Positions 8,135 to 17,435 are shown, counted from the stretch's first letter. The stretch: 64,000 bases of DNA from Thermoplasmata archaeon (GCA_015063165.1 SUSZ01000001.1:1-64000), one strand, 5' to 3'. The notes: a model not told the origin generated them from the sequence alone. Numbers and translations are program-made.

Positions 8135-9499
8135 ATGAAGAATTGGATGATGGCGGCTCTGCTTGTCGCCGTGCTCTCCGTGTCCTCGCTCGCCCTTGTC
8201 TGTGGCGAGCCCGCGGACGGGGCCGGGTCCGACAGCCATCGCGAAGTCGTCTCTGTACAATACGACACGACCGTGAACAACTACGTCACGGTCACCTTCG
8301 ACCGCGACCTCGGGACCATCCTGTGCAACTACTGGATCGCCGACTCCAGGAACGTCACGCAGCTCCACGGTCTTAACGGGTCGAGCACCAACGCGTTCAG
8401 GCTCGACGCCGCCAAGGCCACCGACGGGTACCTCGCCCAGGACTCCTACGAGATGACCCACACCCTGAGCACCGACGACTACAAGTTCGACGTGTACAAG
8501 ATCACGTTCAACGGCAACGGCACCTCGCTCAGGTCGGAGACCGCGTACATCTCCACGGACAGCCTGCCCTCCCACTCCCTGCCCGACGGGTACATATGGA
8601 ACACGAAGGCGGACAAGTCCGGAACCTGGGTCACCGACCTCTCGCAGCTGGACTTCGCCGACAACGCCGCGACGCTATACGCCTTCAAGGGCGGAAAGAT
8701 CGGCGTCAACATCGAGTCCTACACCTCCACGGTCACCCCCGGATCCGATGCGAACGTGATCGTGAACCTCACCGGCAACTCCGGCGTCTCCTTCATCGAG
8801 CTCAACGTGGAATACGACAGGACCGTCCTGACCCTCGAGAGGGCTATCTCCGGGAACATCCTCACCATGGAGAAGCCTCAGGTGAAGAACTACCCGTTCA
8901 ACATCTCCTTCGAATCGAACCAGGACGTCAGCACCGTCGGCAACCTCTTCTACATGAGGTTCGCAGTCCCGTCCGATGCGGCGCTGGGACAGTACCCCAT
9001 CGTGATCACTGTCGTCTCCGCCGAGGACAGCAGCGGAAAGCTGGTACCCTACACCATTGCTGGATGCGCCGTCACCGTAGCCGAGAAGATGCGCGGAGAC
9101 CTCAACGGCAACAAGATGGTCGATGACCCTGATGCCGTCGTGATGAAGAACGCTCTTGCTAACATCCCCACCGGCCTCAGCAACTCCGAGTTCGACCTGA
9201 ACGGTGACGGAGAGGTCAACGCCCTCGACTCGCTCCTCCTGAAGAAGCAGCTGTTCGGATCCACCCCTGTCTACTTCTCCGACCCTGACGAGGACGAAGT
9301 CACCATGACCGTCTCCGACGGCGACGGGAACAGCACCGTCAGCGACATCTACGCAGGGAAGACCGTCTACATCTCCGCCGAGAGCTCCAGCGTCACCGCT
9401 ACCACCTCTTCCGGCAGCAGCATCGCCGTGACCTCCGTGTCCGACGGTAGATACAGGCTGGTCGCCCCCTCCGAGAACTTCACAGTGAGAATCAGCTGA
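8135..9499 (+). CDS. Secreted protein with cohesin-like and dockerin domains
   Basis: The 454-residue protein has a signal peptide (MKNWMMAALLVAVLSVSSLA, cleaved near residue 25) and an N-terminal beta domain of unknown type (about 30-185). A cohesin-like beta sandwich follows (about 188-312; pattern IGVNIESYTSTVTPGSDANV). A type I dockerin-like duplicated calcium-loop module comes next (about 320-376), with loops GDLNGNKMVDD and FDLNGDGEVNALD each followed by a helix (VVMKNAL, LLLKKQL). The last 75 residues are a Ser/Thr-rich beta domain. No membrane anchor or glycosidase domain is visible. Cohesin and dockerin normally bind each other between proteins, so this may link surface or secreted proteins. 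Confidence 0.8.
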   Translation: MKNWMMAALLVAVLSVSSLALVCGEPADGAGSDSHREVVSVQYDTTVNNYVTVTFDRDLGTILCNYWIADSRNVTQLHGLNGSSTNAFRLDAAKATDGYLAQDSYEMTHTLSTDDYKFDVYKITFNGNGTSLRSETAYISTDSLPSHSLPDGYIWNTKADKSGTWVTDLSQLDFADNAATLYAFKGGKIGVNIESYTSTVTPGSDANVIVNLTGNSGVSFIELNVEYDRTVLTLERAISGNILTMEKPQVKNYPFNISFESNQDVSTVGNLFYMRFAVPSDAALGQYPIVITVVSAEDSSGKLVPYTIAGCAVTVAEKMRGDLNGNKMVDDPDAVVMKNALANIPTGLSNSEFDLNGDGEVNALDSLLLKKQLFGSTPVYFSDPDEDEVTMTVSDGDGNSTVSDIYAGKTVYISAESSSVTATTSSGSSIAVTSVSDGRYRLVAPSENFTVRIS

Positions 9500-9508
9500 A
9501 ACCACAAT

Positions 9509-9548
9509 GCGGTCCTGACAGACCGCCAAACCTTTTCCTCTGTTTTTC
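9509..9548 (+). terminator. Terminator of the cohesin-dockerin gene
   Basis: GCGGTC at 9509-9514 pairs with GACCGC at 9521-9526. A T-rich tract containing CCTTTTCCTCTGTTTTT follows. Confidence 0.65.
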
Positions 9549-9604
9549 CATGCCTGTGTCAAATTATTATTCTAAATATGACATATACCGGCCGAAGGGA
9601 TCGG

Positions 9605-10603
9605 ATGAACAACATGGACCAGGCCACAGACAGCTCCGCTTGGATGGACATCGCGCCGGAAGCTGTTCAGCTCGTATCATCGGAATTGAAGAAACGCGAG
9701 ATCATCCCCGCGGACTCCGAACCAGACCCCGCCGATGTCGCGGATCGTCTCTGCCTCACGCATGAAGGATCTCTGACTCTGGCCGGAGCCCTGCTCCTCT
9801 GCAAAAGACCAGACCGCTTCCTGGAAGGGACCTACGTCAGGATAGGCCTCTTCGGCTCCGACAACGCCCTCCTAGACGAGGACGTGATTAGGGCGCCGCT
9901 CCTCCTTCAACCGAAGATCGCCGTACGCAGGCTCTTCAAGAAGTACATCGAGAGCAGGATCGTCTACGGAAACCTTTACCTGGACGCCGTCTACGACTAT
10001 CCGATTAAGGCTGTGGAGGAGGCCGTCATCAACGCCTGCGTCCACAGGGACCTCTCGTCCGGATGCCCCGTGGAGATAAGGGTGCATCCCGACAGGATGA
10101 CGATAACGAACGACGGTCCCCTCCCCGATGGATGGACGGTCGCCGACCTCCTCAGCGAGCACAGGTCAAGGCCTCGCAACACCCGCATCGCCGACGCTTT
10201 CCATGACGCCGGCCTCATGAGCTGCTGGGGAAAGGGGATAGAGAAGATGCTCTCCGAATGCTCCTCCGCAGGGATACCTTCACCCGATTTCATCGCAGAC
10301 GACCACAGCGTCACTATAGTGTTCCGTCTGTCCAGAGACACTCCCGAACCCGTCATGGAACCTGAAGAAACAGAGGTTACTATAGTCCAGGATCACGACG
10401 ACCTCGAAGCCCGCATAATAGGGCTGGTAGCCGAGGGAAGCCTAAGGACCGGCCCCGAATTCGCCGAAGCCCTGGGCATAAACAGGCGCCAGTTCACCAG
10501 GGTGATGTCAAAGCTAATGAACGAGGGAGTCATAATAAGAGAGGGGAACAAGCGCAAAGGTCGCTGGTCCATCTCGAAAGAATACAGCAGCACAGGTGAA
10601 TAA
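9605..10603 (+). CDS. ATP-binding (HATPase_c_4) winged-helix protein
   Basis: The 332-residue protein matches the C-terminal part of the AlbA_2/'RecG-like' regulator family. It has a GHKL-type ATPase core with VEEAVINACVHRD and GKGIEKML motifs (about 120-250) and a C-terminal winged helix (about 285-325, INRRQFTRVMSKLMNEG). The N-terminal AlbA_2 nucleic-acid-binding domain usual in this family is absent. An ATG at 9578 in frame is possible, but the A/T-rich promoter-like stretch at 9561-9587 suggests initiation near 9605. The protein is probably a nucleotide-dependent transcription regulator. The next gene starts 2 bases after its TAA, so the two form an operon. Confidence 0.7.
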   Translation: MNNMDQATDSSAWMDIAPEAVQLVSSELKKREIIPADSEPDPADVADRLCLTHEGSLTLAGALLLCKRPDRFLEGTYVRIGLFGSDNALLDEDVIRAPLLLQPKIAVRRLFKKYIESRIVYGNLYLDAVYDYPIKAVEEAVINACVHRDLSSGCPVEIRVHPDRMTITNDGPLPDGWTVADLLSEHRSRPRNTRIADAFHDAGLMSCWGKGIEKMLSECSSAGIPSPDFIADDHSVTIVFRLSRDTPEPVMEPEETEVTIVQDHDDLEARIIGLVAEGSLRTGPEFAEALGINRRQFTRVMSKLMNEGVIIREGNKRKGRWSISKEYSSTGE

Positions 10604-10605
10604 GA

Positions 10606-11007
10606 ATGGTAAGCGCATGCCCTTCCGAATCCGATCCGAGAGAGAATGTGGAGGAGTTCGTCAGGAACAGGAGCTCCAAATCCCTGGCCGGTCTCCGCGA
10701 GGAAGGCCTGGAGACCACCGTCCAGGTCCTCATCGACGAACTCAAGAGACAGAGGGGTGACGACAACATCCTGCTGATCGACAGGGATTTCCTTGCGGAC
10801 AACGGGATTGACTTCGCCAGAGACCTCGCATCCTGCCTCGACAAGAAGGTTAACGGCGAGCACACCAGCGTGATCTTCACCTACATCCCAGTTCAGGGAT
10901 GGGAAGGCGTCGCGACCCTCTGCCACGACAAAGGGGCGGACGTCTTCTACGGCGTCCTCGCCTGCAGACAGATCCCGCTCATCACGAGGATAGGTCTAGA
11001 TTCTTGA
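10606..11007 (+). CDS. Uncharacterised 133-residue protein
   Basis: I do not recognise the family. The product is a soluble, mostly helical N-terminal half followed by an alternating beta/helix half (LLIDRDFLADNG, SVIFTYIPVQGWEGVA). No membrane segments or metal motifs are seen. It starts 2 bases after the stop of the ATPase/winged-helix gene, which suggests translational coupling and a shared role. Its 3' end overlaps the 3' end of hemD by 26 bases on the opposite strand. Confidence 0.6.
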   Translation: MVSACPSESDPRENVEEFVRNRSSKSLAGLREEGLETTVQVLIDELKRQRGDDNILLIDRDFLADNGIDFARDLASCLDKKVNGEHTSVIFTYIPVQGWEGVATLCHDKGADVFYGVLACRQIPLITRIGLDS

Positions 11008-11716
11008 TCGCTTGCAGGAGGCCCTTGAACGTCGGCTCCTCGGAGACGAGGTCGGGCTTCCTTCCAAGCTCTTCCAAAACGTCCGCCGTGCTCTTGTCCA
11101 TGGCGGCGATCTTCACATTATCGTCGAGATAGGAGCGCGAATCGACCTCGCCGTACTTCCTGTCCATGAACCCGAAGAAGAACCTCGCGGCGGACGGAGA
11201 GGTCATGGCGAGCCAGTCCAGCTCTCCGCGCTTGACGGCGATCATCATGTGGAGGAGGGGGCTTCCGATCCCTGCTTCCGAGGCCTTGTACACGGCGGCC
11301 CTAAGCTCTTCCGGGCCCTCGGGCATCTCCCCTGCGGCTCCGACCAGCAGACCGCTCCTGTCGGCCTCCGGAGAAGCCTTTATCCCCTGGCGGCGAAGGC
11401 ACTCAACGGCAGAGCCGCAGGCGGATACAGGGCTTCCCGAAAGGGTCGACGCGAACTCCTTCTTGAAATGGTCCAGGCACATCTCCACAGCGGTAGAGGT
11501 CAGGAAGCAGACGGGCTTCCCGGCTGAGACGGCGGCGGCGATCTTGGCGTATTCCTTGTCGTCCCCCTTGACGATGGTCTCGGACGGGGCCGCCATGACC
11601 TCGAACCCCATGGACTCGGCCTCTTTCGCAGAATCCACGATCCTCCTCGTGGTACGCATGAAACCTACTCTGGTCATATTATCTCTCGCATGAATCCCTT
11701 CATCGTTTATTTCCAT
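10982..11716 (-). CDS. hemD: Uroporphyrinogen-III synthase-like protein
   Basis: The expected reaction is cyclisation of hydroxymethylbilane to uroporphyrinogen III, the precursor of the corrinoid and F430 cofactors. The 244-residue length fits. The family hallmark near the C-terminus is present (AAMDKSTADVLEELGRKPD, then EEPTFKGLLQAI), as is a SPSAARFF segment typical of the active-site cleft. The start at 11716 lies 4 bases after the hemC stop; an internal ATG at 11677 (MTRVGFMRTTRRIV) begins the conserved part and could be the true start. It is a pair with the upstream hemC-like gene. Confidence 0.75.
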   Translation of the reverse strand: MEINDEGIHARDNMTRVGFMRTTRRIVDSAKEAESMGFEVMAAPSETIVKGDDKEYAKIAAAVSAGKPVCFLTSTAVEMCLDHFKKEFASTLSGSPVSACGSAVECLRRQGIKASPEADRSGLLVGAAGEMPEGPEELRAAVYKASEAGIGSPLLHMMIAVKRGELDWLAMTSPSAARFFFGFMDRKYGEVDSRSYLDDNVKIAAMDKSTADVLEELGRKPDLVSEEPTFKGLLQAIKNLDLSS

Positions 11717-11720
11717 GCCG

Positions 11721-12503
11721 TCATCTCTTGCCGGCCAGATAGTCAGCGATGTCCAGCAGGTCGTCCATCACATAGTCGATCGCCACGTAGTCGTCCACCT
11801 TCCTCGGCCCGTTGGGGCAGGCGTACGAGGTGGCCTGCACATGCACGAACATGTCGTTCAAGGTCCCCTTGACGCCTACAGGGGTGAACGGTCCGGCGCC
11901 CATCAGCTTCATGATGCCTCTCTCGGTCCCGACCTCTATGCGGGTCACAGGGTGGTTCACGGACCTCGCCCATGCCAGGGTGTCGTCGTCGTCCGCGTTG
12001 CAGAACACCGCGACCACACCCTGAGAGGCGGCAGGGGTCAGCATCTCGTCGGGAACGCGATACGACATGCCTATCCCGGAGAGGAGGACCTCCATCTCGG
12101 GCAGGACCACGGCTTCGGCCTCCCCGTTCTCCAGGATCGAGAGGCATCTTTCGGCCGAGTCCACGGGATCCACCTCGAGCATAGGGAACCTCTCCCTGAG
12201 CTCCAGGACGGCTACAGGCACGCAGGACACGACGCGGGAGCCTTCGCCCAGGTCGTCCAAGGGACGCGGCAGGGAGACGTATCCGCGAGGGCCCCTCTTC
12301 ATCATGGCCGCCATGACGGTGCCCTTCTCGATGGTCAGCGGGACTTCCCTGAGCATCGTGACCATCACGCTCCTGTCCTCTATGGAGCCGACGAGCGGCC
12401 CGGAGTACTGCGCGACGACGTCCGGACATGCCAGAGCGGCCGCTTTCATGAACATCCTCGCGGCCCCGTCGTCCGCGAATCCCCCGTTTGAATACACGAG
12501 CAT
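11721..12503 (-). CDS. hemC: Divergent porphobilinogen deaminase (HemC-like)
   Basis: The overall layout matches hydroxymethylbilane synthase: a LREVPLTIEKGTVMAAMMKR block where the family has KDLP, a GSRVVSC block where it has GTSSxRR, and an ERGIMKLMGAGPFTPVGV block where it has ERxFLxxLxGGCxxPxG. At 260 residues it is shorter than the usual ~300. The residues normally essential are changed: catalytic Asp to Glu, the Arg pair missing, and the cofactor-binding Cys missing from the GGC position. The hemD neighbour supports a tetrapyrrole role, but the activity is uncertain. The likely start at 12503 is leaderless, behind an A/T-rich stretch at 12525-12540. Confidence 0.65.
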   Translation of the reverse strand: MLVYSNGGFADDGAARMFMKAAALACPDVVAQYSGPLVGSIEDRSVMVTMLREVPLTIEKGTVMAAMMKRGPRGYVSLPRPLDDLGEGSRVVSCVPVAVLELRERFPMLEVDPVDSAERCLSILENGEAEAVVLPEMEVLLSGIGMSYRVPDEMLTPAASQGVVAVFCNADDDDTLAWARSVNHPVTRIEVGTERGIMKLMGAGPFTPVGVKGTLNDMFVHVQATSYACPNGPRKVDDYVAIDYVMDDLLDIADYLAGKR

Positions 12504-12554
12504 GCATCTGCCATGTCGGTAGGAGTTATCATTATTTTGGTCAGAACGGAAGGA

Positions 12555-12583
12555 GGGGTCCGGGCCCTTTATCTCCGGACCCC
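12555..12583 (-). terminator. Terminator of the giant adhesin gene
   Basis: A perfect 9-bp stem (12555-12563 with 12575-12583, GGGGTCCGG/CCGGACCCC) lies about 100 bases beyond the adhesin stop codon on the minus strand and before hemC. Confidence 0.5.
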
Positions 12584-12686
12584 GTTTGTTTCAGGTTGTG
12601 GGGTAGGAGGCCCCGAAGGGCCCCCAGAGCAGATGTTTAGGTATTCGATCCTGATCCGTTTCCGGGTTCGTTCTGTTTTATCGGCT

Positions 12687-15600
12687 TCATGAACGCCTAG
12701 CCCTCAGGATGAGCACGATAGCGACCACGATGATCAGGATCACTATGACTATCAGGAGGATGTCGGTGAGCGAGATCGACTTGACCTCTTCGACGACAGG
12801 GGGATCAGCCTCTTCGAAGCTGAACTGCAGGAGAGAGGTCACGAGCTCTTCGTTCTCAGCGTTTCCGCTGAAGGTGAAGTCGTAGGTGGACTGGGGGACT
12901 CCATTGACGACCAGAGGGTTGTCGATGAGTTCGTCCTCGTGTCCGAGGGCGTAGGTGAGCGCCACGCGGTAGGTACCGGCGGTAAGGTTGACAGGGGACT
13001 CGTAGCAGTTGAGACCGGTCTTGGCCAGGGTCAGAGGCACGACGTTTCCGTCGACGACCTTTCCGACCATGGGGGTCGCGGTCTCGTCAGCGACGTACAG
13101 CTTGAAGTTGTAGATGTTGTAGACAGCGTTGAGCCAGACGGCCTCGTAGGTTCCGTAGGGGTCGTAGACCCTAGCGTTGGCTGCCTCGGCGGAGCTCTTC
13201 ACGGTCTTGGTGGCCCTCCATCCGTTGACGTAGGCATCGTCCGCGTGAGCGTAGATGCTGTCGATGGTGCGCCTGACGGACTCTCCCTTGTAGGTGTAGT
13301 TGTCGACGTAGTTGTCGGGGTCCGCGAAGACCATGAGGTAGAGGTCGTCGCCCTTGTAGAACCTGGTGGAATCGAATCCGCCGAAGGCTCCGTTGACGGA
13401 GACAGCGGGGGAGACGTAAGCCACTCCGGTGTCCAGGATGGTGACGTTGGATCCGATCACAGGAACGGTGGCGGGGGTGGTCGCGCCGCTGGTGAAGATG
13501 CTCTCATCGACTCCGACGAACATCCTGCTCGCTGCGAAGCTTCCAGCCTCGGTCAGGATCTTTCCGTAGACGTAGACGGTCTGGTACATGACGAAGCTTC
13601 CGTCCTTGGCGTCAATGGTTCCGGGAACGGTGGAGGTTCCTCCGACCTCGGGAGACCCGATGACGACGTCTCCAGAGTTAGTGAAGACTCCAGGGATGGA
13701 CAGGGCACCGGCCTTGAACGAGCTGTTCGCGGCTGCGTCGATGCTTCCGATGACGTTGGCGGTTCCCTTGGCGTCGGTTCCGATGACGGCGCTGGCTCCC
13801 TCTCCGAGGTTGAAGATTCCGTTGACGTTGAGGTCGTTGGCGGTCGTGTAGGCGGCTCCGTCGACGATGTCGAGGATGGCGCCTGCGTTGACGTTGGTGG
13901 ACTTTCCGACGGCGACGTTGGCATCGGAGCCTCCGAGAGCGGCGGTTCCGGCGACAGAGAGGTCTCCGTCGATCCTGACGGTCTTGATTCCGGTGAGGTC
14001 GAGGTTTCCAGGAACGTCGGCGTTGCCCTTCACGACGAAGCTTCCGACGGTCTCGCTGTCGGTCTCGAGGACCTTGATGGATCCGGGGACGGCGAGGTTG
14101 CCGTTGACGAGGACGGTCGCGCTGGGGGTGATGACGACATCTCCGTTGGCGGTGAGGTCTCCGTTGGCGGTGAGGTTGAACTCGTCATCTGCGGTGGTCT
14201 TTCCGAGGGCGATGTTCTTCGCGACGATGAAGGACTTGGGTCCGAAAGACGACTCTCCGGTCAGAGCGACGTCGTTGACAGCCTCTATGATAGCGCTGTT
14301 CCCGAGGACGAGGCCTTCCATGTTGACGGAGTCACCGGTGATGTGGGCGAATGCGGACGCGTACACGGTCTTTCCTTCGACGGCGTTGGTGGCTTGGATG
14401 ATCAGGCTGTCCTTGAACTCTCCTGCGACGGAGACGTCCTTCGCTTCGATGACGACGCCTTCGCCAGCATCGGCATCGGCGATGGTGGCCTTCTCGGCGG
14501 CCTCGATCATGAGCCCGTCTCCGGCGACGAGGGAGCCGGTGGAGGTGAGCGACTTCTTGGCGGCGAGCTTCGCGTAGTCACCGAGGGTGGCGTTGGCGAA
14601 GGTGATGTTCTCGGCGGTGAGGTTGAATCCGTTTCCGGCGACGAAGTTGTCGAGCGAGCTGACGTCTCCTGCGACATTGACGTTACAGTTGTTGCCGAGG
14701 TTGATCGTTCCAGCACCGGAAAGGGTGTTGAGGGTCAGGGTGCTGTTGTCTCCAGCGTAGACGTTTCCGTCGACGACGAGGTCTCCGATGGTGTACGAGG
14801 CGGCGACGTTTCCGTCCGCGACGCTGCGTACGACACCGGTTCCGGCGACGGCGACCTTGTCCGCGTTGATGCCGTATCCGACGAGGGCTCCTGCGACATC
14901 GAAGACGGTTCCCCTGAGGGACCTCTCCGCGATGACGGCCGCTCCCTCGGGGATGGCGATGTCCTGGTAGAAGGTGTAGTCGTTGGTGAGGTAGACCTCT
15001 GCGTCCTGAGCGAACTTGGGGGCTACGCCCTCTCCGATGTTCTGGTTGACCCTTACGAGTCCGGAGAGAGTGGCGGAAGCGTCGGCCGCGGCGGGCTCGA
15101 TGACGCTGTTGACGAGGACTCCGCCCTCGGGGCTCTTGTAGAGCACGGCGTTGGTGGCGTTGACGAAGGTGATCGCTCCGTCTCCGATGACGAACTTTCC
15201 GTTGACGGAGTCGGCAGCGGTGGAGTCGAACGCGAATCCGTCGAGGGACAGGGTTCCGGCCTCGAAAGCTCCGGACCTGACGAAGATGGTCTTTCCGGAT
15301 CCGTTGAGGCTGACATCTCCGACGGAGTTGTCGCCGTACATCTCGATGATGCTTCCGATCTTGTCTTCCTTTCCAGCGATGAAGGACAGGGGAGCGATGG
15401 TGTTGACTCCCTCGTTGGTGAAGTAGGCTCCTGCGATCTGCGAGGAGTAGGTGCTGAAGGGCACGTTGAACACGAAGGACCCGTTGACGATGGTCTTTCC
15501 GTTGGTTATGACGAAGTTACCGGGGTTGGCATCGAGGATTCCGTTGACGGTGAGCTTGGCTCCGTTTATGACCTCGACGGTGTTGCCGCTTCCGATCTTG

Positions 15601-17270
15601 AGGGTGACTCCCGCGGGAATGACGGTGTCCTCGGAGATGTAGACGTGGTTCCTCTTGATGAAGATGACGTCGCCGGGCTGAGCCTCTTCGAGGGCCCTCT
15701 TGAGGTTGGTGAACTTGGTGGTGATTCCGGACTCGACGAGGACGTCGCTGTTGACGATGTCGATGTTGGTCTCGCTGGTCGGGGTGTTCTTGAGGATCAA
15801 GGTTCCCTGGACGTCTATCGGGATCATGCCGTTGCGGAAGATACCTCCGTCCTCGACCGTGACGGTCGCCCTGCTGGTGATGGTGATGGAGTTGGCCTCG
15901 GTCATGTCGATGGTCATTCCGCTGGGGATGACGGTATCGGAGTCGAAGACGATGTCTCCGTAGACCTTGATGTAGTCGGGGTTGGCTGCGAGAGCCTTGT
16001 CGAAGGTCGTGTAGTAGTGGTAGTTGTCCTTCATATAGTACACGGCGTTCAGGGTGATTCCCGGAGCGGACGCGGACTTGATGACGAGGGGAACGGCGGT
16101 CTTCACGGTTCCGGTGACGGTGAGGGTACCGGTTCCGGCGATGGGCGCGGACTCCCTGTTCTCGATCATGGTTATGTAGGAGGTGACGAGAAGAAGGGCT
16201 CCCTCGTTGAGGCCAATGTTGACGTCGGCGGGGAAGGTCATGTCCTCGTTGAAGAGGGCCTTGTCCCCTGCGATGATCACGTTGGAGTAGTCGCCGGTGC
16301 TGACAGGGGTCCCTGCGAGCATGACGTTGGTTCCGTTGCTGGAAGCGATGACTCCCTTGACGTTGTTGATGAAGATCTGCTCCTTCGCGTCGTCGTAGAA
16401 CTCCGCGGATCCGTTGAGGTTGTTGGCCTCGAAGGTGGACCCGTTCTTCATGACGACAGCGTAGAGGGAGTTCTCGGAGCTGTTCGCAACGACGACCTTG
16501 TTGTTGACGATCCTTCCGCTGAACTTTCCGTTGTTGGTGAAGGTTCCGTAGTTGACGATCGAATCCGAGGTTCCGAAGACCTGCTCGAGGCTTCCGGTGC
16601 TGGAGACGACAAAGGTCGATCCGTCCTGGTTGGTCATCCCGCTGTACGTGGCCTTTCCGTTGATGGCGATGTTGGACCCGGACTCGGCGATGACGCCGCC
16701 GAGGAAAGTGGGCTCAGCGCTGTTGATGGTGAGGTCTCCGCCGTTCTTGACGGTGACTCCGTTCAGGGTCGCGTTTCCGGACTCGGCGATGGTGAGGTCG
16801 CCGAAGACGTTGGCGGATGCGCCGTCGAGGAGAACGAATCCGTTCTGCCCGTTGACGGTGACGATGCCGTTGATGTTGGCGGATGCCTGGCTGTCCACGA
16901 CGAACGTGGGCTGGGCAGAGGTTCCCTCCTCGCAGACAACCTTTCCCTTGATGTCGGCGGAGCCGGACGCGATCTTGACGTAAGATCCGCTCTTGAGCGT
17001 AAGCGTCACGCCTTCGTTGACGATGAAGGTGTTGTTTGCCACGATGAACTGCGTGTTTTCGACGGCGAGATCTCCGTCTACGACGATAACCTGGAGCTTG
17101 CTCCCGATTATGCTCGCATCGAGGGTACCGTGGATGTACAGGGTCTTGTCGTCGTCCGCCGCGTCTGCGGGCATGGAGACGGCGAGACAGGACACCACGA
17201 TAGCCAGCACTGCGGCTATGGCAAGGATGCTTCCCTTGCTCCTGAATGCATTTGCTATTTCGAATTCCAT
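12687..17270 (-). CDS. Giant membrane-anchored adhesin-like protein
   Basis: The 1527-residue protein has an N-terminal signal peptide (about 1-37, ILAIAAVLAIVVSCLAVS then ADA). A very long repetitive beta region (about 40-1330) has short recurring strands of the type GxLTVNGxIxxxxG rich in Gly, Asn, Val and Thr, consistent with a right-handed beta helix as in archaeal adhesin-like and POMP-type proteins. A C-terminal beta domain follows, then one membrane helix (about 1500-1522, ILLIVIVILIIVVAIVLIL) and a short positive tail. It should be displayed outside the cell and anchored by its C-terminus. It has no in-frame TAG, unlike the surface protein at 4981-7815. The long plus-strand ORF opposite it is a shadow. 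Confidence 0.85.
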   Translation of the reverse strand: MEFEIANAFRSKGSILAIAAVLAIVVSCLAVSMPADAADDDKTLYIHGTLDASIIGSKLQVIVVDGDLAVENTQFIVANNTFIVNEGVTLTLKSGSYVKIASGSADIKGKVVCEEGTSAQPTFVVDSQASANINGIVTVNGQNGFVLLDGASANVFGDLTIAESGNATLNGVTVKNGGDLTINSAEPTFLGGVIAESGSNIAINGKATYSGMTNQDGSTFVVSSTGSLEQVFGTSDSIVNYGTFTNNGKFSGRIVNNKVVVANSSENSLYAVVMKNGSTFEANNLNGSAEFYDDAKEQIFINNVKGVIASSNGTNVMLAGTPVSTGDYSNVIIAGDKALFNEDMTFPADVNIGLNEGALLLVTSYITMIENRESAPIAGTGTLTVTGTVKTAVPLVIKSASAPGITLNAVYYMKDNYHYYTTFDKALAANPDYIKVYGDIVFDSDTVIPSGMTIDMTEANSITITSRATVTVEDGGIFRNGMIPIDVQGTLILKNTPTSETNIDIVNSDVLVESGITTKFTNLKRALEEAQPGDVIFIKRNHVYISEDTVIPAGVTLKIGSGNTVEVINGAKLTVNGILDANPGNFVITNGKTIVNGSFVFNVPFSTYSSQIAGAYFTNEGVNTIAPLSFIAGKEDKIGSIIEMYGDNSVGDVSLNGSGKTIFVRSGAFEAGTLSLDGFAFDSTAADSVNGKFVIGDGAITFVNATNAVLYKSPEGGVLVNSVIEPAAADASATLSGLVRVNQNIGEGVAPKFAQDAEVYLTNDYTFYQDIAIPEGAAVIAERSLRGTVFDVAGALVGYGINADKVAVAGTGVVRSVADGNVAASYTIGDLVVDGNVYAGDNSTLTLNTLSGAGTINLGNNCNVNVAGDVSSLDNFVAGNGFNLTAENITFANATLGDYAKLAAKKSLTSTGSLVAGDGLMIEAAEKATIADADAGEGVVIEAKDVSVAGEFKDSLIIQATNAVEGKTVYASAFAHITGDSVNMEGLVLGNSAIIEAVNDVALTGESSFGPKSFIVAKNIALGKTTADDEFNLTANGDLTANGDVVITPSATVLVNGNLAVPGSIKVLETDSETVGSFVVKGNADVPGNLDLTGIKTVRIDGDLSVAGTAALGGSDANVAVGKSTNVNAGAILDIVDGAAYTTANDLNVNGIFNLGEGASAVIGTDAKGTANVIGSIDAAANSSFKAGALSIPGVFTNSGDVVIGSPEVGGTSTVPGTIDAKDGSFVMYQTVYVYGKILTEAGSFAASRMFVGVDESIFTSGATTPATVPVIGSNVTILDTGVAYVSPAVSVNGAFGGFDSTRFYKGDDLYLMVFADPDNYVDNYTYKGESVRRTIDSIYAHADDAYVNGWRATKTVKSSAEAANARVYDPYGTYEAVWLNAVYNIYNFKLYVADETATPMVGKVVDGNVVPLTLAKTGLNCYESPVNLTAGTYRVALTYALGHEDELIDNPLVVNGVPQSTYDFTFSGNAENEELVTSLLQFSFEEADPPVVEEVKSISLTDILLIVIVILIIVVAIVLILRARRS

Positions 17271-17400
17271 AGAACATCTGCTCCTATGAACCGGGACTCA
17301 GCGCCCGGAAGCTCCGACACGCATGATGCGCGTCGAACGGTCGGTCCAGGTCTAGCGCCCTGACTAGGGCATCCCAACCCAAACGAACAGAACTCTATGG
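17271..17400 (-). promoter_or_regulatory. Long structured 5' leader of the adhesin gene
   Basis: Between the predicted TATA box and the start codon the minus-strand transcript can form three consecutive hairpins: 17357-17370 (5-bp stem), 17315-17335 (about 9-bp stem, CGACGCGC/ATGCGTGTCG type) and 17291-17308 (5-bp stem). An AGGAG ribosome site follows. Most genes in the window have almost no leader, so this could regulate translation or stability. Confidence 0.45.
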
Positions 17401-17408
17401 CTCTCTTG

Positions 17409-17420
17409 ATATTTATTTAG
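17409..17420 (-). promoter_or_regulatory. TATA box of the adhesin gene
   Basis: On the minus strand this reads CTAAATAAATAT, inside the short gap after the ABC-F gene. Transcription starting about 25 bases downstream gives a leader of roughly 115 bases. Confidence 0.45.
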
Positions 17421-17435
17421 TTATAATATCAAAGG

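Noticed and set aside
12939-17363. Very long plus-strand open frame opposite the giant adhesin
   Set aside because: It is an antisense shadow caused by the strong codon bias of the adhesin gene. It has an implausible Asp/Gly/Val-rich composition, no ribosome site and no family resemblance. The same applies to the long antisense frames opposite the 4981-7815 surface gene, mtaB and the symporter.
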